Shown: positions 62,251 through 64,000 of the stretch, one piece after another
Numbering within the stretch: position 1 is the stretch's first letter
Layout of the letters: each line of letters opens with the position of its first letter
Assembly (NCBI RefSeq): GCF_900186615.1
Contig: NZ_LT896588.1
Span: 2,402,729 to 2,466,728, forward strand
Length of the DNA stretch: 64,000 nt
Reading direction: 5' to 3'
Source of the DNA: Parabacteroides bouchesdurhonensis
Lineage (GTDB): Bacteria; Bacteroidota; Bacteroidia; Bacteroidales; Tannerellaceae
Notes under the pieces: model-generated
Databases searched by the model: none
The model's input: the letters and a program-made list of their open reading frames with translations, nothing else
What the model was told of the DNA's origin: nothing
Translations under genes and position numbers: made by a program

Positions 62251-64000
62251 TTATTTACTCAATATGAGAGTAGATGGCATTTTTTGTAATGCTTCTTTAC
62301 GGTGTTCGGAGATATCGTTCCATGTAGAATAACTAACTAGCATAAAATTATATCCGTTGAATAAATCAGCGCTTAAATCTTTGTTTGGCAAAAGAGTAGC
62401 CTGCTTGATGGTTTTTGTAAACTCATTTAGTGATTTGAGAATTTTATCTATTCCCGGAGTTGTATTATTTGTTCTGTTTATGATACTTACAGTACCTAAG
62501 GTTGTCTTTAATAACGTACGGGTGTAGTCGAGTAAGAATAAATCATCTTCGGAATTGATGATAACTATTACATTTGTTGCTTTTACAAAACCACGGTTTA
62601 CAAATACACCTACCGGACAATAACTTTGCTCGATAAACATTTTTGTCTTATCCTTTAATAAAGCTCCCGGATAGAACCATGATTCGGGAGCTTTAAACCG
62701 TTTGAAAAAGCGGTTGTAGAATGACGTACGATACCGGTTGGCGTCAATGTCGGTTGGTAAGTCGCTCATGGATATACCGGCGCCAACTAACAGAAAGTCG
62801 TATCCTTCATTATTCACGATGTCGCAAATGTCTTGCCCTGCATTATTCGATACTTCATAACGGGTCTGAATAGGAATACCTAGTTTCTGGGCTCCGTACA
62901 GGATTGGGCCAAAGCTGACTTCTTCAAAGTTATCAGTATGTAACGGATTCACATCCGAACCAACAGTCAGGTGAAGTGCTGTGATCTCCAATTTATTTTT
63001 TCTGTGTGAGAACATCTGGTGAGCTACATCCAGCATGATTTGTCCGTTGCTGGCACGACCGAAAGACAGCAATACTTTGAAGATACCGGATACCGGTTCA
63101 ATATGTTTTTGTTCAATTATTTTATCTCTTGTTTTATAGCAGAACTTGATGAACGATACTAGTGGAGTAGTCATAAAGGTTGTTACCAATGTCATAAGCA
63201 CTAGCATTACAAAAATTGTAGGAGGAAGTATATTCATTTCGTATCCTATGGTAAGTACTACTAACTCCATTAATCCCCGGGTATTCATTAATGCTCCGAT
63301 ATATAAACTGTCTTTCCAGCTTTCACCAACGAATCGGGCAGAGAAAAGAGCTCCTCCGAATTTACCGGCAATGGCTACAAGGATAAAGATTCCGCACATC
63401 CACCATAATTCCGGGCTGTTAAGTAGTCCTATTTCCGTGCGAAGTCCTGTAGATACAAAGAACAACGGAAGAAATAGAGCCAGGGAAACGTCTTCTACCT
63501 TCTCCGTCATAATCTTACGGAATTTAATGTTACCAGGCATTACAACGCCGGCAATAAATGCTCCAAATAAAGCGTGCAGTCCCAATATCTCTGTCAGATA
63601 AGAAGAAATAATAAGTAGCAGGAAGATGAAAGCAATCAATCCTTTATCTATAACTTCTTTATTGTGGTAAATATGTCCTATCATACGCAAAAAAGGACGT
63701 ACGGCAAGGAACATAATGACTATGTAAATAATAGAAAATGCAATGTTATAAATTGCACTGAGCATTGTTCCTGCCTGTGCTATTGCTACTACAACTGCCA
63801 AAAGACACCAAGCTGTAATATCTCCATTAGCAGCGCTGGCCAAAGAAATTGTGCCTAAGTGGGTTTTTGTAAGTCCCTTTTCTTGTATAATGCGGGCTAA
63901 TACCGGAAAGGCCGTGATGCTCATGGCAATTCCTATAAATAAAGCAAAAGAGAGAAATGGCGTTCCTTTGTCGGCATAAGCCTCATATACAAAATAAGCA
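62251..64000 (-). CDS. CPA2-type cation/proton antiporter with Usp-like C-terminus, 5' end outside the window
   Basis: The frame is open without a stop to the right edge, so the gene begins beyond 64000; 583 codons are visible. Membrane helices fill the first 270 residues and include SITAFPVLARIIQEKGL, DITAWCLLAVVVA and HALFGAFIAGVVMPG, which are characteristic of KefB/NhaS-type Na+/H+ or K+/H+ antiporters. The C-terminal 250 residues form two UspA-like cytoplasmic domains (LSFGRASNGQIMLDVAHQMF, NVIVIINSEDDLFLLDY). It converges on sbcC with a gap of only 10 bp and no terminator. Confidence 0.88.
   Translation of the reverse strand, partial: AYFVYEAYADKGTPFLSFALFIGIAMSITAFPVLARIIQEKGLTKTHLGTISLASAANGDITAWCLLAVVVAIAQAGTMLSAIYNIAFSIIYIVIMFLAVRPFLRMIGHIYHNKEVIDKGLIAFIFLLLIISSYLTEILGLHALFGAFIAGVVMPGNIKFRKIMTEKVEDVSLALFLPLFFVSTGLRTEIGLLNSPELWWMCGIFILVAIAGKFGGALFSARFVGESWKDSLYIGALMNTRGLMELVVLTIGYEMNILPPTIFVMLVLMTLVTTFMTTPLVSFIKFCYKTRDKIIEQKHIEPVSGIFKVLLSFGRASNGQIMLDVAHQMFSHRKNKLEITALHLTVGSDVNPLHTDNFEEVSFGPILYGAQKLGIPIQTRYEVSNNAGQDICDIVNNEGYDFLLVGAGISMSDLPTDIDANRYRTSFYNRFFKRFKAPESWFYPGALLKDKTKMFIEQSYCPVGVFVNRGFVKATNVIVIINSEDDLFLLDYTRTLLKTTLGTVSIINRTNNTTPGIDKILKSLNEFTKTIKQATLLPNKDLSADLFNGYNFMLVSYSTWNDISEHRKEALQKMPSTLILSK

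Overview
The window is chromosomal DNA of a member of the order Bacteroidales. The evidence is a SusC/SusD outer-membrane pair, repeated Bacteroidetes-type promoters (a TAnnTTTG -7 box, sometimes with TTG about 20 bp upstream), a FeoA-FeoB fusion, a GGGtGRT/scaffold pair, carboxynorspermidine-type polyamine synthesis and HU-type DNA-binding proteins. A Parabacteroides-like genome is my guess, but the genus cannot be proved from sequence alone. I see no tRNA, rRNA, insertion sequence, prophage or CRISPR array.

Layout. 1-5050: a leftward promoter for a gene off the left edge, then a SusC/SusD pair closed by a terminator. 5336-6212: an orphan zinc-ribbon/FHA protein, then a 140-bp stretch bounded by inverted repeats. 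6213-11054: a four-gene efflux operon (TolC-like, HlyD-like, two ABC-2 permeases) with no ATPase. 11115-12839: a secreted trypsin-fold protein whose catalytic His and Ser are missing, fused to TPRs. 12899-22868 (all minus strand): a PHP phosphatase; an ABC-F ATPase with a structured leader; a ferredoxin-nitroreductase, DoxD/DoxA-like protein and small lipoprotein; the GGGtGRT/small membrane protein/Fe-S scaffold trio; a TlpA-like lipoprotein with OsmC; and an S1-domain CvfB-like protein.

23070-34515 (plus strand): an AT-rich surface-polysaccharide operon with Wza-like export lipoprotein, Wzz-like chain-length protein without a kinase, glycosyltransferases, a pyruvyltransferase, a ferredoxin/F420-hydrogenase-beta-type protein, Wzx flippase, Wzy polymerase and a WecG/TagA-type transferase. 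No initiating phosphoglycosyltransferase is present. 34533-37239: FeoAB iron transporter with a 54-residue Cys-rich partner. 37389: folK, whose 3' end overlaps a convergent gene. 37737-47027 (minus strand): nine tightly packed genes running from a carboxynorspermidine dehydrogenase through a methyltransferase, bcp and recA into five surface-glycan genes.

47230-48583: a HepT/MntA toxin-antitoxin pair and an HU-like DNA-binding protein whose predicted 5' leader carries four palindromes at exact 22-bp period. 48833-52282 (plus): a DUF1848 protein with C-terminal CX3CX2C motif, a methyltransferase-like/Sel1 fusion and a THUMP-like methyltransferase. 52331-57907 (minus): a lipoprotein, a large ABCG-type fused transporter and an AspT/YidE-type transporter. 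58021-62240: sbcD-sbcC. 62251-64000: a CPA2-type cation/proton antiporter cut off by the right edge.

The most unusual signal is a family of alternating palindromes at about 22-bp period seen three times with different sequences: four units at 21799-21886 (inside a larger inverted repeat), four at 48637-48716 (in a 5' leader), and three inside the coiled-coil coding region of sbcC (61307-61358). Other points of interest are the ABC-F leader with competing stems and a five-codon ORF, the inverted-repeat element at 5882-6021, and the pseudo-protease.
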